Below the pieces are notes generated by a model. The model was not told the DNA's origin and did not search any database. It was given only the letters and a program-made list of their open reading frames with translations. Both the position numbers and the translations under genes were made by a program. A stretch of DNA of 64,000 nucleotides, from positions 124,001 to 188,000 of the forward strand of contig NZ_LMDC01000030.1 of the NCBI RefSeq assembly GCF_001425705.1, in the 5' to 3' direction. This document shows, piece by piece, positions 38,392 to 51,507 of the stretch. Numbering within the stretch: position 1 is the stretch's first letter; each line of letters begins with the position of its first letter. This stretch comes from Pelomonas sp. Root1217 (GTDB taxonomy: Bacteria; Pseudomonadota; Gammaproteobacteria; Burkholderiales; Burkholderiaceae_C).

Positions 38392-39821
38392 CCCACGTTC
38401 AACCCGTCATCATGGCTGGCGGCTCCGGCACCCGGCTTTGGCCGCTGTCGCGCAGCGGCTACCCCAAGCAGTTCCTCGTGCTGTCCGGCAACGAGAGCCT
38501 GTTCCAGCTCGCCGCGCGCCGCCTGGCTGCGCTGGCCTCGCCTGAGTTCGAGCTTGCCGGTCCCTGCATCGTCGGCAATGAGGAGCACCGCTTCCTCGTG
38601 CTGGACCAATTGCGCGAGACCCGGCAGGAGCCGAGCAGCGTGCTGCTGGAGCCGCTGGGCCGCAACACGGCTCCGGCACTGACGCTGGCTGCATTGGCCG
38701 CGCTCGAGGGCGGCAAGGACCCGGTCCTCGTCGTCACGCCGGCCGACCAGACCGTCACCAACCCGGCGGCCTTCACCGCGGCATTGCAGGACGCCGTCCG
38801 TATCGCGGCCGAGGGTGCCATCGCCATCCTGGGCATCACGCCGGACCGGCCCGAAACGGGCTACGGCTATATCCGCACCTCGGGCGACGCCGCGGGCCTC
38901 GTGGTCGCGCAGTTCGTCGAGAAGCCCGACCTGGAGACCGCCCAGCGCTATCTGGCCGAAGGCGACTACTACTGGAACAGCGGCATGTTCGTGCTGCGTG
39001 CCAGCGTCTGGATGAAGGCGCTGGAACGATTCCGCCCCGACATCGCCGCTGCCACGCGCGCCGCCTGGGATGCGCGCAAGACCGACGCCAAATTCGTGCG
39101 CCCAGGCAAGGCCGAGTTTGCCGCCGTGCCCAGCGAATCGGTCGACTACGCCGTCATGGAGCGTTGCCCGGGGACGGAGATCCCGCTGCGCATGGTCGCG
39201 CTGGATGCCGGCTGGAACGACCTCGGCGCCTGGGAAGCGGTCTGGCAGGTCTCCGAGAAGGATGCCGACGGCAATGCCTTCGTCGGCGACGCCTTGTTCG
39301 CCGACAGCAAGAACACCCTGGTTCACGCCACCAGCCGCCTCGTGGGCGTCGTTGGCCTGACCGACATCGTCGTCGTCGAGACGGCCGATGCCGTGCTCGT
39401 CAGCGACCGCGCCCGCAGCCAGGAGGTCAAGCAGATCGTCAACCGCCTGGGCGCCGAGCAGCGCGGCGAACATGCCCTGCACCGCAAGGTGCACCGCCCC
39501 TGGGGCTGGTATGACAGCATCGACTCGGGAGAGCGCTTCCAGGTCAAGCGCATCATGGTCAAGCCGGGTGCCAGCTTGAGCCTGCAGATGCACCACCACC
39601 GCGCCGAGCACTGGATCGTCGTCAGCGGCACCGCCGAGATCGTCAACGGCGACAAGACCATCCTGCTGACCGAGAACCAGTCCACCTACATCCCGCTGGG
39701 CCAGACCCACCGCCTGGCCAACCCGGGCAAGGTGCCGCTGGAAATCATCGAGGTGCAGTCGGGTTCCTACCTCGGCGAAGATGACATCGTCCGCTTCGAG
39801 GACACCTACGGGCGAGCCTGA
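38388..39821 (+). CDS. manC: Mannose-1-phosphate guanylyltransferase / mannose-6-phosphate isomerase
   Basis: This 477-residue bifunctional enzyme makes GDP-mannose and interconverts mannose-6-phosphate and fructose-6-phosphate. The N-terminal nucleotidyltransferase has [20 protein letters not shown], the FVEKPD motif and the substrate site EGDYYWNSGMF. The C-terminal cupin-type isomerase has VKPGASLSLQMHHHRAEHW and a metal His cluster. GDP-mannose also feeds the gmd-fcl pair 20 kb away on the other strand. An ATGA overlap joins it to galE; rmlB follows after 77 bases. Confidence 0.95.
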   Translation: MTHVQPVIMAGGSGTRLWPLSRSGYPKQFLVLSGNESLFQLAARRLAALASPEFELAGPCIVGNEEHRFLVLDQLRETRQEPSSVLLEPLGRNTAPALTLAALAALEGGKDPVLVVTPADQTVTNPAAFTAALQDAVRIAAEGAIAILGITPDRPETGYGYIRTSGDAAGLVVAQFVEKPDLETAQRYLAEGDYYWNSGMFVLRASVWMKALERFRPDIAAATRAAWDARKTDAKFVRPGKAEFAAVPSESVDYAVMERCPGTEIPLRMVALDAGWNDLGAWEAVWQVSEKDADGNAFVGDALFADSKNTLVHATSRLVGVVGLTDIVVVETADAVLVSDRARSQEVKQIVNRLGAEQRGEHALHRKVHRPWGWYDSIDSGERFQVKRIMVKPGASLSLQMHHHRAEHWIVVSGTAEIVNGDKTILLTENQSTYIPLGQTHRLANPGKVPLEIIEVQSGSYLGEDDIVRFEDTYGRA

Positions 39822-39898
39822 AAGATTCGGCTTTTCGGCGCCTCGCGCGCCGCTTCCCCGTCTAGCATGCCGTCCCGGACTCCAAAGAGAATGACGAC

Positions 39899-40954
39899 AT
39901 GACGATCCTGGTCACCGGCGGCGCCGGCTTCATCGGCAGCAACTTCGTGCTGGACTGGCTGCGCGAGAGCGACGAGCCCGTCGTCAACCTCGACGCTCTG
40001 ACCTACGCCGGCAACCTCGAGAACCTCGCCTCGCTGGACGGCGACGCGCGCCACATCTTCGCCAAGGGCGATATCTGCGACCGCGTGCTGGTCGACCAGC
40101 TGCTGGCCACGCACCAGCCGCGCGCCATCGTCCATTTCGCTGCGGAGAGTCATGTGGATCGCTCCATCCACGGCCCCGGCGCCTTCATGAAGACGAATGT
40201 CGAAGGCAGCTTCACGCTGCTGGAGGCCACGCGCGCCTACTGGCGCGGTCTGGCGGATGAAGCCAGGGCGGCCTTTCGCTTCCACCATGTGTCGACCGAC
40301 GAGGTCTACGGCTCGCTCAAACCGTCAGACCCGCCCTTTGCCGAAACCAACCCTTACGAGCCCAACAGCCCGTACTCGGCCAGCAAGGCCGCCAGCGACC
40401 ACCTCGTGCGCGCCTGGCACCACACCTACGGCCTGCCCGTCGTCACGACCAACTGCTCCAACAACTACGGGCCCTATCACTTCCCCGAGAAGCTGATCCC
40501 GCTGATGATCGTCAACGCGCTGGCGGGCAAGCCCCTGCCCGTCTACGGCGACGGCCAGCAGATTCGCGACTGGCTCTACGTGACCGACCACTGCAGCGGC
40601 ATCCGCGCCGTGCTGGCCGGCGGCAAGCTCGGCGAGACCTACAACATCGGCGGCTGGAACGAGAAGGCCAACATCGACATCGTCAAGACGGTGTGCGCCC
40701 TGCTCGACGAACTCAAGCCCTCGGCGGACGGCCCCTACGAGCGCCTCATCACCTATGTGAAGGACCGCCCCGGCCACGACCGCCGCTACGCCATCGACGC
40801 GCGCAAGATCGAGCGCGAGCTGGGCTGGCGCCCGGCCGAGACCTTCGAGACCGGCATCCGCAAGACGGTGCAGTGGTATCTGGAACATCCCGATTGGGTC
40901 GCGCGCGTGCAAAGCGGCGCCTACCGGGACTGGGTCACCAAGCAATACAGCTAA
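39899..40954 (+). CDS. rmlB: dTDP-glucose 4,6-dehydratase RmlB
   Basis: RmlB carries out the second step of dTDP-L-rhamnose synthesis. The 351-residue SDR enzyme has [16 protein letters not shown], the [10 protein letters not shown] signature, the active site STDEVYGSL and [20 protein letters not shown] with Tyr and Lys, and the later [19 protein letters not shown]. It heads a tight rmlB-D-A-C run (gaps of 1-7 bases). The 77-base gap before it has no hairpin, so the operon may read through from manC. Confidence 0.97.
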   Translation: MTILVTGGAGFIGSNFVLDWLRESDEPVVNLDALTYAGNLENLASLDGDARHIFAKGDICDRVLVDQLLATHQPRAIVHFAAESHVDRSIHGPGAFMKTNVEGSFTLLEATRAYWRGLADEARAAFRFHHVSTDEVYGSLKPSDPPFAETNPYEPNSPYSASKAASDHLVRAWHHTYGLPVVTTNCSNNYGPYHFPEKLIPLMIVNALAGKPLPVYGDGQQIRDWLYVTDHCSGIRAVLAGGKLGETYNIGGWNEKANIDIVKTVCALLDELKPSADGPYERLITYVKDRPGHDRRYAIDARKIERELGWRPAETFETGIRKTVQWYLEHPDWVARVQSGAYRDWVTKQYS

Positions 40955-40957
40955 GCC

Positions 40958-41839
40958 ATGAAGATCCTTCTTCTCGGCAAGGGCGGCCAGGTCGGCTGGG
41001 AATTGCAACGCTCGCTGGCCGTGGCCGGCGAAGTCGTCGCGATGGACCATGACGACGGCGCCGACTTCACCCAGCCCGAAGCGCTGCTGGCCCGGGTCAG
41101 GGCCATCGCTCCGCAGGTCATCGTCAATGCCGCGGCCCACACCGCCGTCGACAAGGCCGAGAGCGAGCCCGCGCTGGCTCGCCGGATCAACGCCGCCACG
41201 CCCGCCCTGGTCGCCATCGAGGCCAAGCGCATGGGCGCCCTGCTGGTGCACTACTCGACGGACTATGTCTTCGACGGCAGCGGCAGCCATGCCCGCGACG
41301 AAGAGGCGCCCATCGGCCCCCTGAGCATCTATGGCACCACCAAGGCCGAGGGCGAAGACGCCATCCGCGCCAGCGGCTGCCAGCACCTCATCCTGCGCAC
41401 CAGCTGGGTCTACGGCGCCCGGGGCGGCAACTTTGCCAAGACCATGCTGCGCTTGGCCGCCGAGCGCGAGCAGCTCAAGGTCATCGCCGACCAGATCGGC
41501 GCGCCCACGGGGGCCGACCTGCTGGCCGACCTGACCGTGCACATGCTGCGTGCCGCACGCGTGAACCCGGCGCTGACTGGCACTTATCACGCCGTAGCGG
41601 GTGGTGCGACGAGCTGGCACGAGTACGCCCGCTTCGTCATCGAATTTGCGCGCGCCCGCGGCGCCAACGTCAAGGTCGCGCCAGACCAGATCCTCGCCCT
41701 GCCGACGAGCGACTATCCAACGCCCGCGAAGCGCCCCTTGAACTCGCGCCTGGCCACCGCCAAGCTGCAGCAGCGCTTCGGCCTCGTCCTGCCGCCGTGG
41801 CAGCAAGGCGTCCAACGCATGCTCGAAGAAATTCTGTAG
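40958..41839 (+). CDS. rmlD: dTDP-4-dehydrorhamnose reductase RmlD
   Basis: RmlD carries out the last reduction in dTDP-L-rhamnose synthesis with NAD(P)H. The 293 residues have the [15 protein letters not shown] nucleotide-binding start and the DYVFDGSG segment. [13 protein letters not shown] holds the Tyr and Lys of the active site, and [19 protein letters not shown] and [15 protein letters not shown] are family landmarks. It starts 3 bases after rmlB. Confidence 0.96.
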   Translation: MKILLLGKGGQVGWELQRSLAVAGEVVAMDHDDGADFTQPEALLARVRAIAPQVIVNAAAHTAVDKAESEPALARRINAATPALVAIEAKRMGALLVHYSTDYVFDGSGSHARDEEAPIGPLSIYGTTKAEGEDAIRASGCQHLILRTSWVYGARGGNFAKTMLRLAAEREQLKVIADQIGAPTGADLLADLTVHMLRAARVNPALTGTYHAVAGGATSWHEYARFVIEFARARGANVKVAPDQILALPTSDYPTPAKRPLNSRLATAKLQQRFGLVLPPWQQGVQRMLEEIL

Positions 41840-41846
41840 GGGCCCT

Positions 41847-42731
41847 ATGAAGAACCGCAAAGGCATCATCCTCGCAGGCGGCTCCGGCACGCGGCTGCAC
41901 CCGGCGACGCTGGCCGTCAGCAAGCAACTGCTGCCGGTCTACGACAAGCCCATGGTCTATTACCCGTTGAGCACGCTGATGCTTGCGGGCATTCGCGACA
42001 TCCTGCTCATCAGCACGCCGCAAGACACGCCGCGCTTCGAAGCCCTGCTCGGCGACGGTTCACGCTGGGGCCTGAACATCAGCTACTGCGTCCAGCCCAG
42101 CCCCGACGGCCTGGCCCAGGCCTTCATCCTCGGTCGCGACTTCGTCGGCGGCGCGCCCAGCGCCCTCGTGCTCGGTGACAACATCTTCTACGGCCACGAC
42201 TTCGCCGGGCTGCTGAACAACGCCACCGCACGGACTGAAGGCGCCAGCGTTTTTGCCTATCACGTGACCGATCCCGAGCGCTACGGCGTGGTCGACTTTG
42301 ATGCCGAGCAGCGCGCGCTGTCCATCGAAGAGAAGCCGAAAAGCCCGAAGAGCAATTACGCCGTCACGGGCCTGTACTTCTACGACGAGCAGGTCTGCGA
42401 CATCGCTGCCGCCATCAAGCCCAGCGCCCGCGGCGAACTCGAAATCACCGACATCAACGCCCAGTACCTGCGCCAGGGCCAGCTCAATGTCGAGATCATG
42501 GGCCGCGGCTATGCCTGGCTGGACACCGGGACGCACGACAGCCTGATGGAGGCCGGCCAGTTCATCGCCACACTGGAAAAGCGCCAGGGCCTGAAGGTGG
42601 CTTGCCCGGAAGAGATCGCCTACCGCGCCGGCTGGATCGACGCGACCCAGGTCGAGGCCCTCGCCAAGCCGCTGGCCAAGAACGGCTACGGCCAGTACCT
42701 GCTCAAGCTGCTGACCGACCGCACCTTCTGA
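41847..42731 (+). CDS. rmlA: Glucose-1-phosphate thymidylyltransferase RmlA
   Basis: RmlA makes dTDP-glucose from dTTP and glucose-1-phosphate and is normally feedback-inhibited by dTDP-rhamnose. The 294-residue enzyme has the full start motif [20 protein letters not shown], then [46 protein letters not shown] and [14 protein letters not shown]. It lies 7 bases after rmlD and 1 base before rmlC. Confidence 0.97.
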   Translation: MKNRKGIILAGGSGTRLHPATLAVSKQLLPVYDKPMVYYPLSTLMLAGIRDILLISTPQDTPRFEALLGDGSRWGLNISYCVQPSPDGLAQAFILGRDFVGGAPSALVLGDNIFYGHDFAGLLNNATARTEGASVFAYHVTDPERYGVVDFDAEQRALSIEEKPKSPKSNYAVTGLYFYDEQVCDIAAAIKPSARGELEITDINAQYLRQGQLNVEIMGRGYAWLDTGTHDSLMEAGQFIATLEKRQGLKVACPEEIAYRAGWIDATQVEALAKPLAKNGYGQYLLKLLTDRTF

Positions 42732-42732
42732 C

Positions 42733-43284
42733 ATGAATGTGATCCCCACCGCTCTGCCCGAGGTTCTGCTGATCGAGCCAAAGGTCTTCGGCGACGCCCG
42801 CGGCTTCTTCATGGAGAGCTGGAACGAGGAACGCTTCAACAAGGCGCTGGGCTACGACGTCCACTTCGTGCAGGACAACCACTCGCGCTCCTCGCGCGGG
42901 GTGCTGCGTGGCCTGCACTATCAGCTTCACCCGCACGCTCAGGGCAAGCTTGTGCGCTGTGTCGCCGGCGCCGTGTTCGACGTGGCCGTCGACATGCGCC
43001 GCTCCAGCCCCAATTTCGGGCGCTGGGTCGGTTTCGAGTTGTCGGCCGAGAACCAGCGCCAGCTCTGGATCCCACCCGGCTTCGCCCATGGCTTCGTCGT
43101 CGTCAGCGAAAGCGCGGATTTCCTCTACAAGACCAGCGGCCGCTACGCGCCTGAATTTGAAGGCGCCGTACGCTGGGATGACCCCAGCATTGCCGTCGCT
43201 TGGCCGCTGGACGGCATCACGCCGCAGCTTTCAGGCAAGGACATCGCGGCGCCATGTTTGAGTGAAGCCAAGACTTTCGATTGA
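42733..43284 (+). CDS. rmlC: dTDP-4-dehydrorhamnose 3,5-epimerase RmlC
   Basis: RmlC epimerises C3 and C5 of the keto sugar in dTDP-rhamnose synthesis. The 183 residues have the cupin fold with FGDARGFFMESWNEERFN, FVQDNHSRSSRGVLRGLHYQ holding the catalytic His, VRCVAGAVFDVAVDMRRSSP and the IPPGFAHGFVVVSE loop. It ends the rml run. The next 163 bases (43285-43447) hold no gene; they show a ribosome site (AGAGG) for the next gene and probably a new promoter, but no clear terminator. Confidence 0.97.
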   Translation: MNVIPTALPEVLLIEPKVFGDARGFFMESWNEERFNKALGYDVHFVQDNHSRSSRGVLRGLHYQLHPHAQGKLVRCVAGAVFDVAVDMRRSSPNFGRWVGFELSAENQRQLWIPPGFAHGFVVVSESADFLYKTSGRYAPEFEGAVRWDDPSIAVAWPLDGITPQLSGKDIAAPCLSEAKTFD

Positions 43285-43447
43285 GTGGGAGGTGAACCGT
43301 TTTGCCGCTGGGTTGCGGTCCCGTTTCAATCGTCACAACCCTTTGCGCGACACCTAACGTGCAGGCCCATATTGCGCCGTCAGGAGAGCCGCAGCTACTA
43401 AGCTAGGAGCCGTTTTCAACGTCCCGGCGACGTGAATAGAGGCAGAC

Positions 43448-44923
43448 ATGGCATCCGAATCCTTCACCCTGACCCTGGCGGCCTCTGGCTTGAGCGAGTA
43501 TTTACCTCGTCTCAAACTGACTCGCGACAACTTCGGCATCCACTACGTCCGCTGGCCCTACGACCCGGCGGTCCGTACGGACGGTACGTTTGCAAGCAAG
43601 AACCCGAGCCGCTGGCAGACCGAATTGGGCGACAGCGTCGGATGGTTCCGGGCCTTCGATCCCAATCTGTTTGGTCGTTATGTCGGTGGTGCGTTCGTGC
43701 AGGTCGGCACAACAGCCGAACGACCTTCCTACCCCTATGGACGCATGGAAGGCGGCAAGTGGTACCAGGGCATGCTGCGGTCAGATGGCAGCTACGACTT
43801 CAGCAAGCTTGATTTGGTACTGAGCGCCTGTGAAGGCAAGAACCTGAAGGTACTGCTGTCGATAGGCGCCCAGGGCGCCTATTGGGACGGAAGCAAGTAT
43901 CTGGAGTACGCGCTTCCGACAGGTGAGTTCGCCTCGCAGAATTGGGAGGCCTACCAGAGTCGAGTGCTCAAGTTCCTGGGTGCGCTGTTCGACCATGCAG
44001 GCAAACGCATCGCCGCCATCGAGTTGGCCAACGAGCCCGGTCGCCTGGTGCAGCTCAATGCCGTCGTCGGCCCTGGGCATACCGAGCGGTTGGCCGTCTT
44101 GTGTCGGTTGACGAAACAGCAGATCACCGCACGCGGGTTACGCACTCTGGTCCTTTCTCCGCCGTTCCAAGGTGGGGAAGTCAAGGAAATCTCATCGTTC
44201 CTGAACGCTTCGGCAGCCGGCATCGCGGTTGGCGGAAAGGACGGCTCCGGAACAAGAGGGCGCGACTGGATCGACGTGCTGGCCCACCACAACTACGGTA
44301 GCTTCAGCGATCGCGCGGCAGGCGGACCGACGGCCAAACTGGACACAGCCCGAATCAACGATCCCGCCGCTGATGATGCCTATCCGGGCAACACCGCTTT
44401 CTCCGACATGCTGGTCAAGGGACGCAACATTACCGCGGCTGCAAATGCAGGCGGTTGGTCGGGACCTCGCTGGAACACGGAGTGCAACGTCACCGGCATT
44501 GTGGGCAATTCCGGCTGGCATCCGCGCAAGATGACCGAGGCAGGGCTGAAGCGCATCTTTTTCCAGACCTTGCTCGCATCATTCGCCGCCGGCTACGAGA
44601 AATGCTTTCTATACGCCGCGGACCATCCCACCCTCGGCTTCTACGACAACACCGGCACCCCGCCGCCCGGTGAGCCCGCCGAATGGTATTTCAAGGCCCC
44701 TGACAACACCGCCCGAGGGGCAACCGCTCTCGCTCAGGCAATCGCCGCCCTGACCAAAGGAGAAACCATCGAGGGGCCTGGCAATGCGTCCCGCACGTCG
44801 GCCCTGACTGGCGGCTTTGCCTCGTATAAGACCCTTGAAGCATCGCTTGGCGGCGAATCCAGCTTCTGCCTGGGTGCCCTCGGATGGATCGTTCGTCGAC
44901 GCAATGCCCGCTCGAGGGAATAA
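43448..44923 (+). CDS. Glycoside-hydrolase-like protein (clan GH-A pattern), no signal peptide
   Basis: I cannot name a family with certainty. The 491-residue protein looks like a TIM-barrel glycosidase of the GH-A clan: a sheet-and-helix pattern with a candidate acid/base Glu196 in AAIELANEPGR and a candidate nucleophile Glu345 in RWNTECNVTG. The N-terminus has no signal peptide or membrane segment, and an in-frame stop 15 bases upstream rules out a longer start. The tail LGALGWIVRRRNARSRE is hydrophobic then basic, but lacks the PEP motif. The gene is more AT-rich than the rml genes. Its place in the EPS locus suggests it trims or degrades the polymer or its precursors; a distant exported relative may have lost its signal. 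Confidence 0.6.
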   Translation: MASESFTLTLAASGLSEYLPRLKLTRDNFGIHYVRWPYDPAVRTDGTFASKNPSRWQTELGDSVGWFRAFDPNLFGRYVGGAFVQVGTTAERPSYPYGRMEGGKWYQGMLRSDGSYDFSKLDLVLSACEGKNLKVLLSIGAQGAYWDGSKYLEYALPTGEFASQNWEAYQSRVLKFLGALFDHAGKRIAAIELANEPGRLVQLNAVVGPGHTERLAVLCRLTKQQITARGLRTLVLSPPFQGGEVKEISSFLNASAAGIAVGGKDGSGTRGRDWIDVLAHHNYGSFSDRAAGGPTAKLDTARINDPAADDAYPGNTAFSDMLVKGRNITAAANAGGWSGPRWNTECNVTGIVGNSGWHPRKMTEAGLKRIFFQTLLASFAAGYEKCFLYAADHPTLGFYDNTGTPPPGEPAEWYFKAPDNTARGATALAQAIAALTKGETIEGPGNASRTSALTGGFASYKTLEASLGGESSFCLGALGWIVRRRNARSRE

Positions 44924-44966
44924 GGCCAAGCAAGCCCGGCCGACAATGCCTCAAAGGTCGCGGCCG

Positions 44967-46292
44967 TCAGCCTCGGCCAATGCCAAGGTAGTCGATGCCC
45001 AACGTCTTCATCAGCTTGGGATCGTAGAGATTGCGGCCGTCGAAGACGATCGGGGCCTTGAGCGTCGACTTGATGGCATCGAAGTCCGGCGTGCGGAACT
45101 CCTTCCATTCGGTCACGATCAGCAGCGCATCCGCACCCTGCAACGCGGCCTCGGCACGCTCGACCAGCGTCACATCATCGCGCGGGCCGATCACACGGGC
45201 AGTCTCCGGCATCGACACCGGGTCGTAGGCTGCCACGGTTGCACCGCGCCGGGTCAGCTCGTCGATAATGACCAGCGACGGTGCCTCGCGCATGTCGTCG
45301 GTGTTCGGCTTGAATGCCAGGCCCCAGATGGCGAAGCGACGGCCCTTGAGGTCGTCCCCAAAACGCGCCACGACCTTGTCGACCAGCACGCGTTTCTGAC
45401 GCTCATTGGCCTCCTCCACCGCCGTCAGCACCTTCAGCGGAATGCCGTTGTCGGCGGCGGTCTTCACCAGCGCCTTGACATCCTTCGGGAAGCAGGAGCC
45501 CCCATAGCCGGCACCGGCGTAGAGGAACTGATAGCCGATGCGCGGGTCGGAGCCGATGCCACGGCGCACCAGCTCGATGTCGGCACCCACGCGCTCCGCC
45601 AGCAGCGCCAGCTCATTCATGAAACTGATGCGTGTGGCCAGCATTGCGTTGGCGGCGTACTTGGTGAACTCGGCGCTCTTCACGTCCATGACCAGCATGC
45701 GGTCCTGGGTGCGGTTGAAGGGCGCGTACAGGGCGCGCATCAACAGCGTGGCCTGCTCGTCGTCGGAGCCGATGACGACGCGATCAGGCTTCATGAAGTC
45801 GTCGACCGCCGCACCTTCCTTCAGGAACTCAGGATTGGAGACGACGGCATATGCCATGTCACCTAGACCACGCTTCTCGAGTTCTTCCTTGACCGCGGCG
45901 CGTACCTTGTCGGCCGTGCCGACCGGCACCGTGCTCTTGTCGACGATGACCTTGTAGTCCGTCATGCGCTGGCCGATAGAGCGGGCCGCAGCAACCACGT
46001 ACTGCAGATCGGCCGAACCGTCTTCATCGGGCGGTGTACCCACGCCGATAAAAAGCAGCGTGCCGTGCTGCACAGCCATGTCCACATCGGTCGTGAACTG
46101 CAGGCGGCCGGCCGCCACATTGCGGCGCACTACTTCGAGCAGGCCAGGTTCGTGGATGGGGATCTCGCCATCGTTGAGGACGCGGATCTTCTCGGGGTTC
46201 ACGTCAAGGCAGACCACATGGTTGCCCATCTCGGCCAGGCAGGCGCCGGTGACCAAGCCGACATAGCCGGTACCAATGGCGGTGACTTTCAT
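44967..46292 (-). CDS. ugd: UDP-glucose 6-dehydrogenase Ugd
   Basis: Ugd oxidises UDP-glucose to UDP-glucuronate with two NAD+. The 441-residue protein starts with the Rossmann motif [20 protein letters not shown]. It has the dimer region with [20 protein letters not shown] and the catalytic Cys in [14 protein letters not shown], then the C-terminal UDP-binding domain with [13 protein letters not shown]. It shares the minus strand with the epimerase upstream (63 bases away) and is convergent with the glycosidase-like gene. The two genes together make UDP-GlcA and UDP-GalA. Confidence 0.97.
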   Translation of the reverse strand: MKVTAIGTGYVGLVTGACLAEMGNHVVCLDVNPEKIRVLNDGEIPIHEPGLLEVVRRNVAAGRLQFTTDVDMAVQHGTLLFIGVGTPPDEDGSADLQYVVAAARSIGQRMTDYKVIVDKSTVPVGTADKVRAAVKEELEKRGLGDMAYAVVSNPEFLKEGAAVDDFMKPDRVVIGSDDEQATLLMRALYAPFNRTQDRMLVMDVKSAEFTKYAANAMLATRISFMNELALLAERVGADIELVRRGIGSDPRIGYQFLYAGAGYGGSCFPKDVKALVKTAADNGIPLKVLTAVEEANERQKRVLVDKVVARFGDDLKGRRFAIWGLAFKPNTDDMREAPSLVIIDELTRRGATVAAYDPVSMPETARVIGPRDDVTLVERAEAALQGADALLIVTEWKEFRTPDFDAIKSTLKAPIVFDGRNLYDPKLMKTLGIDYLGIGRG

Positions 46293-46355
46293 TCCTCGTC
46301 CTCGTTCAGGTTCGGGTCATGCGTTTGTAACGCAGGCCCATGACAGCCTTGTGGA

Positions 46356-47363
46356 TCAAACCTTGTAGTAATCGCGGTACCAAGCAACGAAGCGCTCCAC
46401 GCCTTCGGGCACGGGCATCGCCGGGCGGAAGTCCGTCCACGCCGCCAGTTCCTCGACATCGGCATGCGTGGCCGGCACGTCGCCGTCCTGCATGGGCATG
46501 AAGTTCTTGACCGCCTCACGGCCCACGGCCTGCTCGATGGCCTCGATGAAGCTCATCAGTTGGATGGGTGCGTGGTTGCCGATGTTGAAAACGCGGTACG
46601 GCGCGCTCGAACGTGCCGGATCGGCCTTGTTGGGGTCGTAACCGGGGTCTGAGGTGGCCGTACGGTCCAGCACGCGGACCACTCCCTCGGCGATGTCGTC
46701 GATGTAGGTGAAGTCGCGAATCATCTTGCCGTGGTTGAACACGTTGATGGGCCGCCCTTCGATGGTGGCCTTGGTGAACAGGAAGAGCGCCATGTCCGGC
46801 CGGCCCCAGGGGCCGTAGACCGTGAAGAAGCGCAGCCCCGTCGTCGGCAACCCAAAAAGGTGCGAGTAGGTGTGGGCCATCAGCTCGTTGGCCTTCTTCG
46901 TCGCAGCGTAGAGGCTGATGGGATGGTCGACGCTGTGATGCTCCGAGAAGGGCATCAGCGTGTTGCCGCCATAGACGCTGGAGCTGGACGCATAAGCCAG
47001 ATGCTGCACGCCGCTGTGGCGGCATCCTTCCAGGATGTTGGTGAAGCCAACGATGTTGCTGTCGATGTAGGCGTGCGGGTTCTCGATGGAGTAGCGCACA
47101 CCGGCCTGGGCAGCCAAGTGCACCACGCGGTCGAAGCGTTCGTCGGCAAACAGCTTGGCCATGCCGGCGCGGTCAGCTACATCCATTTGAACGAAGCTGA
47201 AGCCGGGCTTAGACGTCAGTCGCGCAAGGCGATCGTGCTTGAGCTGGGGGCTGTAGTAATCGTTGAGGTTGTCGAGGCCAACGACCTGGTCGCCACGCGC
47301 CAGCAGGATCTGGCTGACGTGCATGCCGATGAAGCCGGCAGCGCCGGTGACGAGTACTTTCAC
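46356..47363 (-). CDS. UDP-glucuronate 4-epimerase-like NAD-dependent epimerase
   Basis: The 335-residue SDR enzyme resembles the LspL/CapI group that converts UDP-glucuronate to UDP-galacturonate. It has [38 protein letters not shown] (a CapI hallmark), the active site [10 protein letters not shown] and [20 protein letters not shown], and [21 protein letters not shown] chose a GTG start at 47363, which gives the family-typical VKVLVTG and has AAGG nearby; an ATG at 47387 is also possible. It is divergent from the beta-helix lipoprotein gene, with a 199-base gap. Confidence 0.9.
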   Translation of the reverse strand: MKVLVTGAAGFIGMHVSQILLARGDQVVGLDNLNDYYSPQLKHDRLARLTSKPGFSFVQMDVADRAGMAKLFADERFDRVVHLAAQAGVRYSIENPHAYIDSNIVGFTNILEGCRHSGVQHLAYASSSSVYGGNTLMPFSEHHSVDHPISLYAATKKANELMAHTYSHLFGLPTTGLRFFTVYGPWGRPDMALFLFTKATIEGRPINVFNHGKMIRDFTYIDDIAEGVVRVLDRTATSDPGYDPNKADPARSSAPYRVFNIGNHAPIQLMSFIEAIEQAVGREAVKNFMPMQDGDVPATHADVEELAAWTDFRPAMPVPEGVERFVAWYRDYYKV

Positions 47364-47447
47364 AAATCTACCTTCAAAGTGGAACATTGACGTCGAAGCC
47401 GCGGGGCGGAACTACGACACGCTCGTTGCCAAGCGTTACCCCGCAGC

Positions 47448-47462
47448 TTGGCACCTTGCCAA
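47448..47462. promoter_or_regulatory. Inverted repeat in the divergent epimerase / beta-helix region
   Basis: TTGGCACCTTGCCAA has perfect 6-base arms (TTGGCA/TGCCAA) around CCT. It lies in the middle of the 199-base gap (47364-47562), which otherwise shows no gene. A regulator binding here could control both divergent EPS genes. It is not a sigma-54 promoter, because the GG and GC spacing is wrong. Confidence 0.4.
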
Positions 47463-47562
47463 ATCCGTTGCGCTCAAAAGTTAGCACTCGTGCCGACAAT
47501 GCGATCAAGCCAGTACGACGTGTATCGTCCTACTTGATTTTACCTTTCGAGCGAGCGCACTT

Positions 47563-50673
<3,111 letters not shown>

Positions 50674-50699
50674 TCCCTTGGATCTTCGAGACCAAACAG

Positions 50700-50731
50700 G
50701 CCGTCGGGTGCTTAGCACCCGACGGCTTTTT
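50700..50731 (+). terminator. Strong rho-independent terminator of the beta-helix gene
   Basis: GCCGTCGGGTGC and GCACCCGACGGC form a perfect 12-base stem with a TTA loop, followed by five T. It lies 26 bases after the beta-helix stop and directly before the convergent wecG-like stop at 50734, so it separates the plus- and minus-strand EPS units. Confidence 0.93.
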
Positions 50732-50733
50732 CA

Positions 50734-51507
50734 TCACCGCTTGCCGGTCAAGACGCGTAGCAATTGGCCACCGGCCCCGATCACGAAGAGCGTGTTCGTC
50801 ACGAGATAACGTCGCCAAAGGCGACGAGGCTCCGAACACAGGCGATGCAGCCACTCCATCCCCGCGTTCTGCATCCATTGGGGTGCACGCTGAATGGTTC
50901 CCGCGTGGTAGTCAAAGGCAGCCCCTACGCCGATCATCACGGCGTTGACTCGCCCCCGATGCGCGGCCATCCACTTCTCTTGCTTCGGACAACCCAGACT
51001 GACCCAAACGGTGCCTGCGCCCGACGCATTGATACGTGCGACCGTCTGAGCGTCCTCCTCGTCCGTTGCAGCGCGAAAGGGCGGGGACTCGGCGCCGGCG
51101 ATCCTCAACGCAGGGAAATGCTGAGCCAAGACACCTTGCAGTATTTGCAGAGTCTCGGCGGTACCTCCGTAGAGGTAGATTGATTCGTTACCTCTTTGCG
51201 CGGCCAACTCGCAGTACTTCCACATCAGATCGGGTCCATTGATCCGTTGCTGGTGCGGATATCCGAGCTTTCTAATCATCCAGGCGACCGGCGCGCCATC
51301 CGGCGTGGCCATATCCGCTCCCGCAACCACGCTATCGAACTTGGCGTCCAAGCCGGCCGTCACGACCGAATGAGCGTTGCAAATGCAGACATAGCGGCTT
51401 TCATGGCGCGCCGCCCATTGCGAAATACGACCCAACGCGTCTGACCAGCTCAATGCATCGATATTCGCTTTCAAAACGGGAACGGTATTGCGGCTTGTGT
51501 TCATCAT
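50734..51507 (-). CDS. WecG/TagA/CpsF family glycosyltransferase
   Basis: The 257-residue enzyme belongs to GT26, which adds an N-acetylmannosaminuronic acid, GlcA or hexose residue to lipid-linked intermediates. Family marks are VCICNAHSVVTAGLDAKF, the signature ADMATPDGAPVAWMIRKLG, YLYGGTAETLQILQ and SLGCPKQEKWMAAHRG. Its start overlaps the preceding GT4 stop as ATGATGA. It is the last gene of the minus-strand EPS operon. GlcA from ugd is a plausible donor, but this is inference. Confidence 0.92.
   Translation of the reverse strand: MMNTSRNTVPVLKANIDALSWSDALGRISQWAARHESRYVCICNAHSVVTAGLDAKFDSVVAGADMATPDGAPVAWMIRKLGYPHQQRINGPDLMWKYCELAAQRGNESIYLYGGTAETLQILQGVLAQHFPALRIAGAESPPFRAATDEEDAQTVARINASGAGTVWVSLGCPKQEKWMAAHRGRVNAVMIGVGAAFDYHAGTIQRAPQWMQNAGMEWLHRLCSEPRRLWRRYLVTNTLFVIGAGGQLLRVLTGKR

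Noticed and set aside
44870..44923. PEP-CTERM-like tail on the glycosidase-like protein
   Set aside because: The end is hydrophobic then basic, but there is no PEP motif, the hydrophobic part is too short for a membrane helix and no signal peptide exists.
47448..47480. Possible sigma-54 promoter with TGGCAC
   Set aside because: The TGGCAC is not followed at the required spacing by a TTGC element with the conserved GC at -12.
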